Shown here: positions 50,213 to 61,170 of the stretch, piece by piece
Layout: each line of letters opens with the position of its first letter
How positions within the stretch are numbered: position 1 is the first letter of the stretch
Source: Chloroflexota bacterium
Lineage (GTDB): Bacteria > Chloroflexota > Limnocylindria > Limnocylindrales > CSP1-4
NCBI GenBank assembly: GCA_919901745.1
Contig: CAKKPP010000008.1
Span: 27,643-91,642 of the forward strand
Direction: 5' to 3'
DNA length: 64,000 nucleotides
Notes under the pieces: model-generated
The model's database searches: none
Seen by the model: only the letters and a program-made list of their open reading frames with translations
What the model was told of the DNA's origin: nothing
Program-made: the position numbers and the translations under genes

Positions 50213-51658
50213 TCAGGCCCCGCGCCGGGCGAGCGACGGCCGCGGTTCGTAGCGGCGGATGTCCTGGGTGGCACGCACCAGCGCGCGGAGCGTCTCGAGG
50301 TCGCCCGAGATCAGCCCGCGGGCCCGGGCCTGGATCAGCACGTTGCCCAGGGCCGTCGCCTCCACCGGCCCGGCGATGACCGGGACCTCGCAGGCATCGG
50401 CCGTGAGCTGGCACAGGAGCGAGTTGCGCGCCCCGCCGCCCACCAGGTGGACGACGTCCACGGGCCGCCCCGACAGGCGGGCCGCGTCGCGCACCGCGCT
50501 GCTGAAGGCCGCGGCGAGACTATCGATGATGCAGCGGACGAGTCCGGCTCGCGTGCTCGGCACGGGCTGGTCCAACCGCCGACAGGCCGCCTCGATCCGG
50601 GCCGGCATGTCGCCGGGCGGCAGGAACGAGGGATCGCCCGGGTCGATCATCGGTCCGCCGCTCGGAAGCTCCCCGGCGGCGATGAGCAGCGCCGGCAGCT
50701 GTTCCGGCGTGCCCTCGAGGTCCCAGGTCCTGAGCGACTCCTGGAGCAGCCAGAGGCCCATGACATTGCGCAGGTAGCGGATCCGATCGTCGACGCCGCC
50801 CTCGTTCGTGAAATTGGCCGCACGGCTCTCCTCGGTCAGGATCGCGTGGTCGAGTTCGACGCCGACGAGGCCCCAGGTGCCGCACGCGATGTACGCGAAG
50901 GACGCGTCGGTCGCCGGGATGCCGACGACGGCCGACGCCGTGTCGTGCGACCCAACGAGCGTCAGGAGCGTCTCGGCCGAGGCCCCGGTCTCCGCGCGGA
51001 CGTCCTCGCGGAGGGGTCCGATGACATCGCCCGGAGCACCGGTCGACGCGAAGAACGAGGGCGGGAATTCGAGCCTCGCGATCAGATCGGTGTCCCACGT
51101 CCGCCGATGGACATCGAGCAGCCCCGTGGTCGACGCGTTGGTGACCTCCGCCACCCGGACTCCCGAGAGCCAGTAGCCGAGGAGGTCCGGGATCATCAGC
51201 ATGGTTCGAGCCAGCTCGAAGATGGAGGTGCTGCGAGCCGCTGCAAGCTGATAGAGCGTGTTGAACGGCAGGACCTGGAGGCCGTTTCTCGCGTAGAGCT
51301 CCTGTGGCGCGATGACCCGGTGCACGGCGTCGACCGCGGGTCCGGTCCGCTCGTCGCGGTAGTGATAGGGATCCCCGAGGAGGATCCCCGCCTCGTCGAG
51401 GAACCCGTGATCCACGCCCCACGAATCGACCGCGATGCTGACGAGGCCGTCGGCCGCGCGAGCCGCCGCGCGGAGTCCGGTCAGGACCTCGTGATACAGA
51501 CGCAGGATGTCCCAGTGGAGCCCGTCGGGGAGACGGACCGGTTCGTTCGGGAAGCGGTGGACCTCGGTCAGCTCCAGCTCTCGCGGCGCGACCCGCCCGA
51601 CCATGACACGGCCGCTCGACGCGCCGAGGTCGACGGCCGCGACGAGCCGCCCGGTCAC
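50213..51658 (-). CDS. rhaB: Rhamnulokinase-family carbohydrate kinase
   Basis: VAAVDLGASSGRVMVGRV; VDSWGVDHGFLDEAG; VHLVGGGARNSLLCQLTAD. Confidence 0.85.
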   Translation of the reverse strand: MTGRLVAAVDLGASSGRVMVGRVAPRELELTEVHRFPNEPVRLPDGLHWDILRLYHEVLTGLRAAARAADGLVSIAVDSWGVDHGFLDEAGILLGDPYHYRDERTGPAVDAVHRVIAPQELYARNGLQVLPFNTLYQLAAARSTSIFELARTMLMIPDLLGYWLSGVRVAEVTNASTTGLLDVHRRTWDTDLIARLEFPPSFFASTGAPGDVIGPLREDVRAETGASAETLLTLVGSHDTASAVVGIPATDASFAYIACGTWGLVGVELDHAILTEESRAANFTNEGGVDDRIRYLRNVMGLWLLQESLRTWDLEGTPEQLPALLIAAGELPSGGPMIDPGDPSFLPPGDMPARIEAACRRLDQPVPSTRAGLVRCIIDSLAAAFSSAVRDAARLSGRPVDVVHLVGGGARNSLLCQLTADACEVPVIAGPVEATALGNVLIQARARGLISGDLETLRALVRATQDIRRYEPRPSLARRGA

Positions 51659-53700
51659 CGGAGGAAGGCCGCCGCGACACCCGCGTCGACGGGGATGTGG
51701 AGGCCGGTCGACAGGCTGAGGTCGCCGCCGGTCAACGCGAACACGGCCGCGGCCACGTGCTCCGGCAGCACCTCCTGCTTGAGCAACGTCCGCTGGGCGT
51801 AGAACTCGCCCAGCTTGTCCTCGGGGATCCCGTAGGTTCGGGCGCGGTCCGCGCCCCAGCCCTTGGCGAAGATCCCGGAACCGCGCACGACGCCGTCCGG
51901 GTTGATGCCGTTCACCCGGATCGAGTACTGGCCGAGTTCGGCGGCGAGCAAGCGCACCTGGTGGGCCTGGTCCGCCTTCGATGAGCCGTAGCCCACGTTG
52001 TTGGGGCCCGCGAAGAGCGCGTTCTTGCTGACGATGTAGATGAGATCGCCACCCATCGCCTGGTCGATCATGACCCGCGCCGCCTCGCGCGACACGAGGA
52101 AGGAGCCCCGGGCCATCACGTCGTGCTGGAGGTCCCAGTCCGCAACGGTGGTCTCGAGCAGCGATTTCGAGATCGACAGGCCGGCGTTGTTGACGACGAG
52201 GTCGACGCCACCAAAGGCGAGCACGGCCCGGCGCAGCGCAGCGACGACCTGGGCCTCGTCGGTCACGTCGGCGACCAGGCTGATCGCCGTGTCCGTCCCG
52301 CCGAGTTCGCGCGCCACGGCTTCCGCGCTGACGGGATCGATGTCGGCGACCACGACGCAGGCGCCCTCCGCGGCCAGCCGTTGGGCGATGGCCTTGCCGA
52401 TCCCCGATCCGGCGCCGGTCACGAACGCGACACGGGCGGCCAGCGGCCTGGGCGCCGGCATCCGCTGGAGCTTGGCCTCCTCGAGTGCCCAGTACTCGAT
52501 CCGGAACTTCTCCGCTTCGTCGATGGGCGCGTAGGTGGACAGGGCCTCGGCGCCGCGCATCACGTTGATCGCGTTGACGTAGAACTCGGCGGCGACGCGG
52601 GCGGTCTGCTTGTTCGCACCAAAGCTGAACATCCCCACGCCCGGCAGCAGGACGATCGCCGGATCGGCCCCGCGCATCGCCGGGCTCTCGGACGTCGCGT
52701 GCCGCTCGTAGTAGGCGCGGTAGTCGGCACGGTAGGCGTCGTGCAGCTCGCGCAGGCGCGCGACCACGTCGGCCAGATCGGCCGTGGGCGGAAGATCCAG
52801 CACCATCGGGCGGACCTTGGTGCGCAGGAAGTGGTCGGGACAGGACGTGCCCAGGGCCGCGAGGCGCGGGTGCTCCGTGCGGGCGAGGAAGTCAAGGACG
52901 ACCTTGCTGTCCGTGTAGTGGCCCACGACCGGTCGATCCGTGGATGCGAGGCCGCGGACCAGCGGCAGCAGCGCGGCCGCGCGGGCATGGCGCTCCGATT
53001 CCGGGAGCGCCTCGAGGCCGGCGATCGGCGGCCCGAATGGATCGGCTCGGCCGTTGTCCTCGATGAACCGCTCCGCGCGTTGGATGATCTCGAGCGAGCG
53101 CGCCTCGCACGCCTCGGAAGTGTCGCCCCAGGCGGTGATCCCGTGCCCGCCGAGGATCGCGCCGATGGCGTCGGGATGGTCGCGCTGCACGGCGGCCATG
53201 TCGAGCCCCAGCTGGAACCCGGGACGGCGCCACTCGACCCAGGCGACGCGATCGCCGAAGCATCGCTTCGTCAGGGCCTCGCCGTCGGCCGCGGTCGCGA
53301 GGGCGATGCCCGAATCCGGGTGGAGATGGTCGACGTGATCGGCCTCGATCAGGGCGTGCATCGCCGTATCGATCGACGGCGCGGCGCCGCCACGGCCGTG
53401 CAGGCAGAAGTCGAACGCGGCGACCATCTCGTCCTCACGCTCGATGCCGGGGTAGACATCGACGAGTGCGCGCAGCCGATCGCGCCGCAGGACCGCGAGC
53501 CCGGCTTCCTGGAGGGTCCCCAGGTCACCACCGGAGCCCTTGACCCAGAGCAGCTCGACCGGCGCTCCGGTGGCGGGATCCGTGTCGGTTCCCTTGGCCG
53601 ACGTATTGCCCCCGGCGTAGTTGGTGTTCCGTGGGTCGGCACCCAGCCGGTTCGAGCGCCCGAGGAGCGCGGCAATGGTCTGCTTCGCGTCTGAGGTCAT
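51655..53700 (-). CDS. rhaEW: Bifunctional rhamnulose-1-P aldolase / short-chain dehydrogenase
   Basis: N-term class II aldolase YAGGNTSAKG, HPDSGIAL; C-term SDR VAFVTGAGSGIGKAIAQRL, NNAG. Confidence 0.9.
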   Translation of the reverse strand: MTSDAKQTIAALLGRSNRLGADPRNTNYAGGNTSAKGTDTDPATGAPVELLWVKGSGGDLGTLQEAGLAVLRRDRLRALVDVYPGIEREDEMVAAFDFCLHGRGGAAPSIDTAMHALIEADHVDHLHPDSGIALATAADGEALTKRCFGDRVAWVEWRRPGFQLGLDMAAVQRDHPDAIGAILGGHGITAWGDTSEACEARSLEIIQRAERFIEDNGRADPFGPPIAGLEALPESERHARAAALLPLVRGLASTDRPVVGHYTDSKVVLDFLARTEHPRLAALGTSCPDHFLRTKVRPMVLDLPPTADLADVVARLRELHDAYRADYRAYYERHATSESPAMRGADPAIVLLPGVGMFSFGANKQTARVAAEFYVNAINVMRGAEALSTYAPIDEAEKFRIEYWALEEAKLQRMPAPRPLAARVAFVTGAGSGIGKAIAQRLAAEGACVVVADIDPVSAEAVARELGGTDTAISLVADVTDEAQVVAALRRAVLAFGGVDLVVNNAGLSISKSLLETTVADWDLQHDVMARGSFLVSREAARVMIDQAMGGDLIYIVSKNALFAGPNNVGYGSSKADQAHQVRLLAAELGQYSIRVNGINPDGVVRGSGIFAKGWGADRARTYGIPEDKLGEFYAQRTLLKQEVLPEHVAAAVFALTGGDLSLSTGLHIPVDAGVAAAFLR

Positions 53701-53725
53701 CGGGTCCCTTCGCTGTTTCGTGTCG

Positions 53726-55264
53726 TCATGGCACCAGCTTCCCGCTTCCGGATGCGGCTGGTACAGAATCATCCTGCAGGCGGGCGATGGAATGAGCCTG
53801 CTCGCTCGTGGCCGGGTAGAGCGATCGGTAGATCGCGTAGAGCACCTGGTAGCGGCGGCCCGTCCGGGCGTCGGGGACGACGGTCTCCGCGGGCGCGTTC
53901 CAGCGGGCATCGGCCGACATCAGTCCGACCGCTTCGGCGGCGAGCATCGCATCGCCGAAGCTGGCACCGATCGTGACCGCCGGGATCACCTGGCGCAGTC
54001 CCGTCACGTTCGAGACGATCTGGGTCCACAGGCCGCTCTTCGTCCCGCCGCCGACGGCGGTCAGCTGCGCGGGTGCGGCGCCCGCGGCCTCCATCACCTC
54101 CAGGTTGTGGCGAACCTCGTAGGCAGAGCCTTCGAGCATGGCCCGGAACAGGTGGCCGCGCCCGTGGCTCAGGGTCAGGCCGAAGATCGCCCCGCGGGCC
54201 TCGGGATCGAAGATCGGCGAGCGGGCCACCCCGAAATAGGGCAGGACGACGAGGCCGTCGGCGCCGGGGCGCGTCCGGGCCGCCTCGGCGATGAGCGCCG
54301 TCAGATCGCGCCCGACGATGTCGCTGAGCCAGGTGGTCAGGCCGCCCGACGTGGACAGGCCGGCGGCATAGGTGGTCGTGCCGGGGAAGACGCCCTGCGT
54401 GGTCCACAGACGGGCGTCGGGGCGGTAGGCCCGGGCGATCTCGACGATGAACATCGTCGTGCCGTACATCAGCATCGTGTCGCCGGGGTCGCGCACGCCG
54501 GCACTCAGCGCCTCGGCCCAGGCATCGATCGTGCCGGTCACGACCGGCGTGCCCTCCGGGATGCCCGTCGCGGCGGCGCCCTCCGCGTGGACCCTGCCGG
54601 CGACCTCGTTGGACCAGGCGAGACGGGGAAGATCCAGGCCTGGAACAACGTCGGCCGCCCAGTCGGTCGCCCACGCGGCCGTCGTCATGTCGTACAGCGG
54701 ATCGCACTGGCTGGCCGAGTGATGGTCCAGGACGTACTCGCCGGTGATCCGCTCGATCACCAGGGAGTGCGCCATGTGAACGCGTCGCGTCGCGGCCCAC
54801 ACGTCCGGCTCGTGGCGGCGGATCCAGGCCAGCTTGGGTCCGGCGGCCTGCGAGGTCAGGAGCGACCCGCCGCGGGCAAGGATGGTGTCGGCGCCGAAGC
54901 GCTCGGTCAGCTCGACGACCTCGGCCATCGCCCGCGTGTCGATGCCGTAGAGGATCGCCGGACGAAGCGCCCTGCCGGCCGCATCGACAGGCAGGACGGC
55001 GGGCCCGATCCCACTGACGCACACGGCCGCGATCCGACCCCCGTCGTCGGCGCCGTGGGCGTGGGCCGACAGCTCGCGGGCGATTGCCACGAAGTCTGCC
55101 CACCAGATCGCCTCGCCGTCGTGCTCCGCCCAGCCCGGGCGCGGCAGCGACAGCTGATGTGGACGCTGGGCCGTCGCCACGATCGTGCCGTCCGGTTGGA
55201 CCAGCACGCCCTTCGTGCTCGACGTGCCGATGTCCACGCCTAGGAGGAGGTCGTTCGTTGTCAT
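53726..55264 (-). CDS. FGGY-family carbohydrate kinase
   Basis: LLGVDIGTSSTKGVLVQPDG; TAVGGGTKSGLWTQIVSN. Confidence 0.9.
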   Translation of the reverse strand: MTTNDLLLGVDIGTSSTKGVLVQPDGTIVATAQRPHQLSLPRPGWAEHDGEAIWWADFVAIARELSAHAHGADDGGRIAAVCVSGIGPAVLPVDAAGRALRPAILYGIDTRAMAEVVELTERFGADTILARGGSLLTSQAAGPKLAWIRRHEPDVWAATRRVHMAHSLVIERITGEYVLDHHSASQCDPLYDMTTAAWATDWAADVVPGLDLPRLAWSNEVAGRVHAEGAAATGIPEGTPVVTGTIDAWAEALSAGVRDPGDTMLMYGTTMFIVEIARAYRPDARLWTTQGVFPGTTTYAAGLSTSGGLTTWLSDIVGRDLTALIAEAARTRPGADGLVVLPYFGVARSPIFDPEARGAIFGLTLSHGRGHLFRAMLEGSAYEVRHNLEVMEAAGAAPAQLTAVGGGTKSGLWTQIVSNVTGLRQVIPAVTIGASFGDAMLAAEAVGLMSADARWNAPAETVVPDARTGRRYQVLYAIYRSLYPATSEQAHSIARLQDDSVPAASGSGKLVP

Positions 55265-55317
55265 CGCTCGAACCGTCTACGATAGGGCGCCCCGGCACCG
55301 ATCATGAGGTCGTACCC

Positions 55318-56565
55318 ATGGGCGCCCGCCCCACTCGCGTCGGCGCGAGTCCGCTGATCGTGGAGATGATCGAGCTCTCGCGCCGCGTCGGCGCCGATCC
55401 CGAATTCGTCCGCGCCGGCGGTGGCAACAGTTCCGCCAAGGCCGACGGGGTGATGCACATCAAGCCCAGCGGCGTCTCGCTCGCCGCGCTCACCGCGGAG
55501 TCCCTCATCGCGCTTGCCCTCGCGCCGCTCCGTGAGGTGCTCGAAGGCGGCGGCACCTCCGCCGCGACCGCCGCGTCCGGCGCCGCGACCGGCGGGCCCG
55601 GGCCCGAGGCGGGCTCCGACGACGTCCTTCGCGTCGCCGAGGCCGCCCGCCTGCCGCCCATCGACGAGCACCGCCCATCGGTCGAGCTGCTCTTCCACGC
55701 CCTGCTTCCCGAACCGATCGTCCTGCACACCCATCCCACCACGGTCAACACCCTGACCTGCGCCGTAGGCGGACGCGAGCTGGCCGGCGAGATCTTCGGC
55801 GAGGGCGTCCTGTGGATCCCGTACACCGATCCCGGCCTGCCCCTCGCTCGGGCCATCCGGGATGAACGCATTGCCTGCACGGAGCGGACCGGCCTCCCCC
55901 CGCCGCGCGCGATCCTGCTCCAGAACCACGGTCTGATCGTGAGTGGGCCGACCGCCTCCGAGATCGAGGCTCGCTCGCGCGAGATCGTCGCGTCGATCGC
56001 CGGGTTCGCAGCCGGCCGGCCGCCCATCGAGTGGGGAGCCGTCGCGTCGATCGCGGAGCCCGACGCCCGGGACATGGTCGCGGCCCTTCTGCCGCGAATC
56101 GCCACGCTGTTGCCGATCGACGGCCGGCCGAGCACGGTGGTCCACGACGACTCCCCGCTCGCCCTCGACGTGGCCGGCTCCGAACTGGGCCATCGATTCG
56201 CTCGCGGCGGCCCGCTCACGCCGGACCAGATCGTCTACGCGGGCTCCTGGCCGCTGCTCATCGACACGCCACCGTCCGACGGCGCGGCCGCCGTGACGGG
56301 GCTCGAGGCACGCCTCGCCGAGCGTTCCCGGCAGCAGCTTCCGGCCCCGATCATCGTGCTCGTCGCCGGCCTCGGCCTGGTTGCCGTCGGAGCGACCCAC
56401 GGGCAGGCCGACGTGGCGCGCACGCTCTTCCTGGACGCGATGCGGATTGCCGCGGGCGCCCATCGCCTGGGGGGCGTCCGGCCCCTGGAGCCGGCGGCGC
56501 GGCGATTCATCGAGGACTGGGAGGCTGAGGCCTACCGCATCCGGGTCGCGCGAACGGCCTGGTAG
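55318..56565 (+). CDS. Class II aldolase/adducin-family protein
   Basis: RAGGGNSSAK; VLHTHPTTVNTLTC; LLQNHGLIVSG. Confidence 0.85.
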   Translation: MGARPTRVGASPLIVEMIELSRRVGADPEFVRAGGGNSSAKADGVMHIKPSGVSLAALTAESLIALALAPLREVLEGGGTSAATAASGAATGGPGPEAGSDDVLRVAEAARLPPIDEHRPSVELLFHALLPEPIVLHTHPTTVNTLTCAVGGRELAGEIFGEGVLWIPYTDPGLPLARAIRDERIACTERTGLPPPRAILLQNHGLIVSGPTASEIEARSREIVASIAGFAAGRPPIEWGAVASIAEPDARDMVAALLPRIATLLPIDGRPSTVVHDDSPLALDVAGSELGHRFARGGPLTPDQIVYAGSWPLLIDTPPSDGAAAVTGLEARLAERSRQQLPAPIIVLVAGLGLVAVGATHGQADVARTLFLDAMRIAAGAHRLGGVRPLEPAARRFIEDWEAEAYRIRVARTAW

Positions 56566-56603
56566 CCGGGCCCGTCGGAAGTCCCGCCGCCGGCCCGACT
56601 CGC

Positions 56604-58406
56604 TCACGAGCGCCCGTAGAGCGGCCCGAACGCGCTGCAGGCGCGGAAATCTGCACCCTCGAGGTCGGCCGTGCCGAGGTTCGCCCACGCACTCGGCCGG
56701 AAGATGTCCTCCTCCGGCACGTTGTGCATGTGGACCGGGACACGCAGGATCGAGGCGAGGGTGATCAGGTCGGCGCCGATGTGGCCGTAGCTGATCGCCC
56801 CGTGGTTTGCGGCCCAGTTGGCCATGACCGAATAGACATCGCGGAACGGGCCGCTGCCGTTGACACGCGGCACGAACCAGTGGGTCGGCCAGGTGGGGTC
56901 GGTACGCTGGTCGAGGGTGTCGTGGACCGCCTCTGGCAGGTCGATCGTCCAGCCCTCCGCGAGCTGGAGCACCGGGCCGACGCCGGAGACCAGGTTGAGG
57001 CGAGCCATCGTGACCGGCATCCCGCCCCGGCTGACGAACTGGCTCGAGTAGCCACCGCCGCGGAAATAGCCGCGGTTGGCGGGGTACCAGGTGGTCGCGG
57101 CCAGGGCGGCCTTCACGTCGACCTCCGTGATCTCCCAGTACGGCTTCATGGCCGGCTCCCCGTCCGCGAGCATCGCCCCCGTCGCGTCGAGGGTGGCCGC
57201 GCCAGAGTTGATCAGGTGGATGAAGCCGCCGGCGGCCTGATCGACAACGTCATGGCCCGTGACCCGCTTCACCGCCTCGGGGCTCCAGTAGGTGCGGACG
57301 TCGGCGAAGATCTGGGCCCGATTCGTCAGCAGGTAGCTGAGCAGCATCGTGGCGCCGTTGAGGCTGTCGTTCTCGGTCGCGAAGATGTGCGGTGCGCGGA
57401 TCCCGTTCCAGTCGAACGACGAATTGAGGATCGCCTCCATGAAGTCGCCGTTCGGTGCGTGGTCGGTCCACTGTCGCTGGCCCTGGAAGCCGCCCAGGAT
57501 GGCGTTCCGGCCCATCGCCTCCTCGCCGAAACCCAGCTCGGCCAGGCGCGGATTGCCGACGAGGAGGTCGCGGGCGATCAGCGTCATCTTGACCACGACC
57601 TCCCAGTCGCGATCCTTTTCCTCGCGGCCCTTGGCACGGTCGGCCGGATTGCGGTCCTCGCCTTCGCGGCAGTTCGCCTTCGTCCATGCGAGCGCCTGCT
57701 CGAACTCGAGCGGGTCGTAGATCCCCTCCTCCATCCGGCGGGTCAGCTCGGACATGTCGACGGCCTCGACGCGCATCCCGAGGTACTTCTCGAAGAAGGG
57801 CTGATCGACGATGGACCCGGCAATGCCCATCGAGACGCCGCCGAGCGAGAGGTACGACTTGCCGCGCAGGATCGCGGCGGCCAGCCCGGCGCGCGCGAAG
57901 CGGAGGATCTTCGCCTGGACGTCGGTCGGGATCGTCCCGTCGCCCGCATCCTGGACGTCCCGCCCATAGATGCCGAATGCCGGCAGGCCCTTCTGGGTGT
58001 GCGACGCGAGGACCGCGGCGAGATAGACCGCGCCGGGGCGTTCGGTGCCGTTGAAGCCCCAGACCGCCTTCGGGGTCAGCGGATCCATGTCCATCGTCTC
58101 GGAGCCATAGCACCAGCACGGGGTGATGGTGAGCGAGACCCCGACGCCCTCCTTGCGGAAGAGCTCCGCGACCTTGGCCGCCTCGTAGACCCCGCCGATG
58201 TTGTGGTCGGGAACGACGACCTCGACGGGGCTGCCGTCCGGGTAGCGCAGGTTCTCGCGGATGAGTTCGGCGGTCCGGCGCGCCATCCGCTGGGTCTGCT
58301 CCTCGAGCGATTCGCGCACGCCGTGCAGGCGGCCGTCGACGGCGGGGCGGATCCCGATCCGGGGCCAGTCGCCCACGAAGCGGCCGGAGGTGTTGATCGA
58401 CATCAT
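56604..58406 (-). CDS. fucI: L-fucose isomerase
   Basis: [12 protein letters not shown]...; [17 protein letters not shown]; full-length FucI-like. Confidence 0.9.
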   Translation of the reverse strand: MMSINTSGRFVGDWPRIGIRPAVDGRLHGVRESLEEQTQRMARRTAELIRENLRYPDGSPVEVVVPDHNIGGVYEAAKVAELFRKEGVGVSLTITPCWCYGSETMDMDPLTPKAVWGFNGTERPGAVYLAAVLASHTQKGLPAFGIYGRDVQDAGDGTIPTDVQAKILRFARAGLAAAILRGKSYLSLGGVSMGIAGSIVDQPFFEKYLGMRVEAVDMSELTRRMEEGIYDPLEFEQALAWTKANCREGEDRNPADRAKGREEKDRDWEVVVKMTLIARDLLVGNPRLAELGFGEEAMGRNAILGGFQGQRQWTDHAPNGDFMEAILNSSFDWNGIRAPHIFATENDSLNGATMLLSYLLTNRAQIFADVRTYWSPEAVKRVTGHDVVDQAAGGFIHLINSGAATLDATGAMLADGEPAMKPYWEITEVDVKAALAATTWYPANRGYFRGGGYSSQFVSRGGMPVTMARLNLVSGVGPVLQLAEGWTIDLPEAVHDTLDQRTDPTWPTHWFVPRVNGSGPFRDVYSVMANWAANHGAISYGHIGADLITLASILRVPVHMHNVPEEDIFRPSAWANLGTADLEGADFRACSAFGPLYGRS

Positions 58407-58858
58407 CGGCGTTCCTCTCTCGTGGATTGGTGCGCATCTTCCGCGGGCATCACCACGCCGATCGTCAGCAGCAGGTTCGCGTAGATCCGCTGCTCGCCCG
58501 TGGAGATGGCCAGCGCGAGGTCGGGCCCGCGCGCCGCGTCGTAGAACGCGAAGCGCCCGAGCGACTGGAGCGCGGTGCCGGGGAGCAATTCGCGGAACTC
58601 GGCGAAGATGGCCGGCTCGTCGCCACTGTCGGGAACCATGACGTGCGCCGCCTCGATCGGGATGGCGTCGACCAGCACGCCCAGGACGTCGGTGACGGTC
58701 AGCAGGCCCGGCGCGAGATTCAGGTAGACACGATGGGCCGTACCGTTGGACCGCGTCAGCAACGGGTAGTTGCCGTCGGCGATGAGCACCTGCGCGCCGT
58801 GGCCGGCCTCGCCGAGCGCCTGGAGGATCTCGGGATGAAGCAGCCGGGTCTTCAGCAT
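58403..58858 (-). CDS. fucU: RbsD/FucU family L-fucose mutarotase
   Basis: [33 protein letters not shown]. Confidence 0.9.
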   Translation of the reverse strand: MLKTRLLHPEILQALGEAGHGAQVLIADGNYPLLTRSNGTAHRVYLNLAPGLLTVTDVLGVLVDAIPIEAAHVMVPDSGDEPAIFAEFRELLPGTALQSLGRFAFYDAARGPDLALAISTGEQRIYANLLLTIGVVMPAEDAHQSTREERR

Positions 58859-58876
58859 TGGACGGTTCCCGTGGTC

Positions 58877-58957
58877 CGCGGCGGCTCAGGCATGGCCCGC
58901 GGCGGCTCAGGCATCGTCCGTGGCTCAGGCATGACCCGCGGCGGCTCAGGCACGCGC
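58877..58957. repeat. Four degenerate tandem units (21/21/18/21 bp), cgcggcggctcaggcatg-type
   Basis: Units at 58877, 58898, 58919, 58937; last contains the lacI-family gene stop codon. Confidence 0.85.
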
Positions 58958-59989
58958 CGCCTCCGTAACCCGCGGAGCCGAACTCGAGTTCCGGATGATC
59001 AATTCGAACGGGAACACCACGGCATTGCCGATCGCGTCCGGGTCGCCCGCGATGCGGTCCAGCAGCAGCTCGGCGGCACGGTGCCCGATCTCGTAGGCGG
59101 GCTGGGCAGCCACGGTCAGGAACGGATCCATCGCCCAGTCGGCCGGGAGGTCGTCGAACGCGACCACCGACATGTCGCCGGGTACCGCCAGACCGGCCTC
59201 GTGGAGAGCGCGGACCACGCCGAACGCGATGAAGTTGTTCGCCGCGAAGATGGCCGTCGGCCATGGAGAGGCCGAGGCCAGCACGGATCTGGCCATCTCG
59301 TATCCATCGGTCTGGTTGAGCGAGCCGAAGTTGTAGCCGCCGAACCGGACCAGCTCGCCGGGCAGCACCAGTCCGCTGTCCTGGAGCGCGCGGCGGCAGC
59401 CCGCCACCCGGTCTACCGAGGTGGAGATCGTGCGCCGGCCCGTGAGCACCGCGATGCGGCGGTGGCCGAGCGAGATGAGATGACGTGTCAGCGCGTAGGC
59501 GCCCGCCTCCGAGTCACAGCGCACGCTGTCGACGAAGGGATCGTTCACACGGCGATCCAGGACCACGACCGGCACGCGGTGCGCACGCAGGGTCCGGAAG
59601 GACGCGCCGCCACGTCTCGTCGGGACGAGCAGGACGCCGTCCACCTGGCGCTCGATGAGCACCTGGAGGTACTGCGCCTCCTCGGCCGCGGACTCGTCCG
59701 TGTTGCAGAACATGACGGAGAAGCCGTGTCGGGCGGCCACGTCCTCGACGCCGCGCGCGATCGTGGTGAAGAACGGATTCGTGATGTCGGAGACGATCAG
59801 GGCAAGGATCTTCGTGCGCTTTGAGCGCAGCTGGCGAGCCAGCGCGTTGGGCACATAGCCCAGCTCCTCGATCGCGCGCTCCACCCGGTCGCGCGTCGGC
59901 GCGCTGACGTAGCCCGAATTGTTGATCACGCGCGAAACCGTCATCGCGGACACGGCGGCTCGTTCCGCGACATCGCTGATCGTGCTCAC
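58946..59989 (-). CDS. LacI-family transcriptional regulator
   Basis: [55 protein letters not shown]. Confidence 0.95.
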   Translation of the reverse strand: MSTISDVAERAAVSAMTVSRVINNSGYVSAPTRDRVERAIEELGYVPNALARQLRSKRTKILALIVSDITNPFFTTIARGVEDVAARHGFSVMFCNTDESAAEEAQYLQVLIERQVDGVLLVPTRRGGASFRTLRAHRVPVVVLDRRVNDPFVDSVRCDSEAGAYALTRHLISLGHRRIAVLTGRRTISTSVDRVAGCRRALQDSGLVLPGELVRFGGYNFGSLNQTDGYEMARSVLASASPWPTAIFAANNFIAFGVVRALHEAGLAVPGDMSVVAFDDLPADWAMDPFLTVAAQPAYEIGHRAAELLLDRIAGDPDAIGNAVVFPFELIIRNSSSAPRVTEAARA

Positions 59990-60108
59990 TGGAGTCGCGT
60001 GTGGCAGCGCAAAGCGAGCATCCTCTTGAAGCGACCATCCTTTGACGACCGGAGGCTGCCCGCGGTGCGGACAGCCTCCGGGAACGGTGCGAGTCGACGT
60101 TCGACGGG

Positions 60109-61080
60109 TTACTGGTACAGGACCGCCTGGATCTCGGGGTTATCGATGTTGGTCTTGTCGTAGTAGAAGTAGCCGGTGTCGATGTTCTTCTCGAGCGTCT
60201 TGCCCGCGATGGCATCGAGCGCGGCCTCGACGCACTTGGCACCGATCCCGACCGGGTTCTGGGTGATGGCCCCGGCCATCACGCCGCTCCTGATCGCGTC
60301 GATCTGCTGCTGGCCCGAGTCGTAGCCGATAGCCACGATCGCGCCTTCCTTGCCGGCTTCCTTGAGCGCGTTGAGGACACCCTTTGCGGAGCCCTCGTTG
60401 CCACCGAAGAAGCCCTTGAGGTCGGGGTTGGCGGTCATGATCGCCTTGGCCAGGTCCGCCGACTTGACCGGGTCGCCCGCACCGTATTCGACGGCGACGA
60501 CCTCGATGTTCGGGTACGCCTCGGCCATCCGGTTGACGAAGCCGTCGCGCCGGGTCGTGCCGGTCTGGCTGGTCTGGTCGTGGACGATGACCGCGACCTT
60601 TCCGGCCTCGCCGATCAGCTCGGCCATCTTGTCGGCAGCCTCACCGGCGGCCGCGATGTTGTCCGTGGACACGGTGGTCACCGGGATGTCGCTGTCGACG
60701 CCGGAGTCGAACCCGACGACCGGGATGCCGGCCGCCTTGGCCTTCTCGAGCAATGGGGTTGCTGCCTTGCTGTCCAGGGCCGCGAAGCAGATCGCCGCCG
60801 GCTTCTTGTCGAGGGCGGTCTGCAGCATCGTGAGCTGCTTGTCCACCTCGGACTCCGAGGCGGGGCCCTCGTAGGTGATCGTGGCGCCCTTGGCGGCAGC
60901 TTCGTCGGTGGCGCCCTTCTGGACGGCCTGCCAGAACTGGTGCTGCGAGCCCTTGGACACGATCGCGATGTAGGGGTTGTCGCCGCCCGGGGCAGGGGTT
61001 GCCCCGCCCGAGCACGCAGCGACGACCAGGGCCAGTGACATGGCTCCGGCGACGACGCCGAAGATCCGTGAGTTCCGCAT
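60109..61080 (-). CDS. Sugar ABC transporter substrate-binding lipoprotein (RbsB-like)
   Basis: LVVAACSGG lipobox; AIVSKGSQHQFWQAVQKGATDEA. Confidence 0.93.
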   Translation of the reverse strand: MRNSRIFGVVAGAMSLALVVAACSGGATPAPGGDNPYIAIVSKGSQHQFWQAVQKGATDEAAAKGATITYEGPASESEVDKQLTMLQTALDKKPAAICFAALDSKAATPLLEKAKAAGIPVVGFDSGVDSDIPVTTVSTDNIAAAGEAADKMAELIGEAGKVAVIVHDQTSQTGTTRRDGFVNRMAEAYPNIEVVAVEYGAGDPVKSADLAKAIMTANPDLKGFFGGNEGSAKGVLNALKEAGKEGAIVAIGYDSGQQQIDAIRSGVMAGAITQNPVGIGAKCVEAALDAIAGKTLEKNIDTGYFYYDKTNIDNPEIQAVLYQ

Positions 61081-61170
61081 GTTCTCCTCCGTGCATTGTT
61101 GACTGACCGCGATGCCGGCTCCGACCGTTCGGTGCCGGCGGTTGGTCCGGTTGGGGTGGGGAAGCGCTCG

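Noticed and set aside
58877-58957. CRISPR-like array
   Set aside because: Units are contiguous with no spacers; simple tandem repeat.
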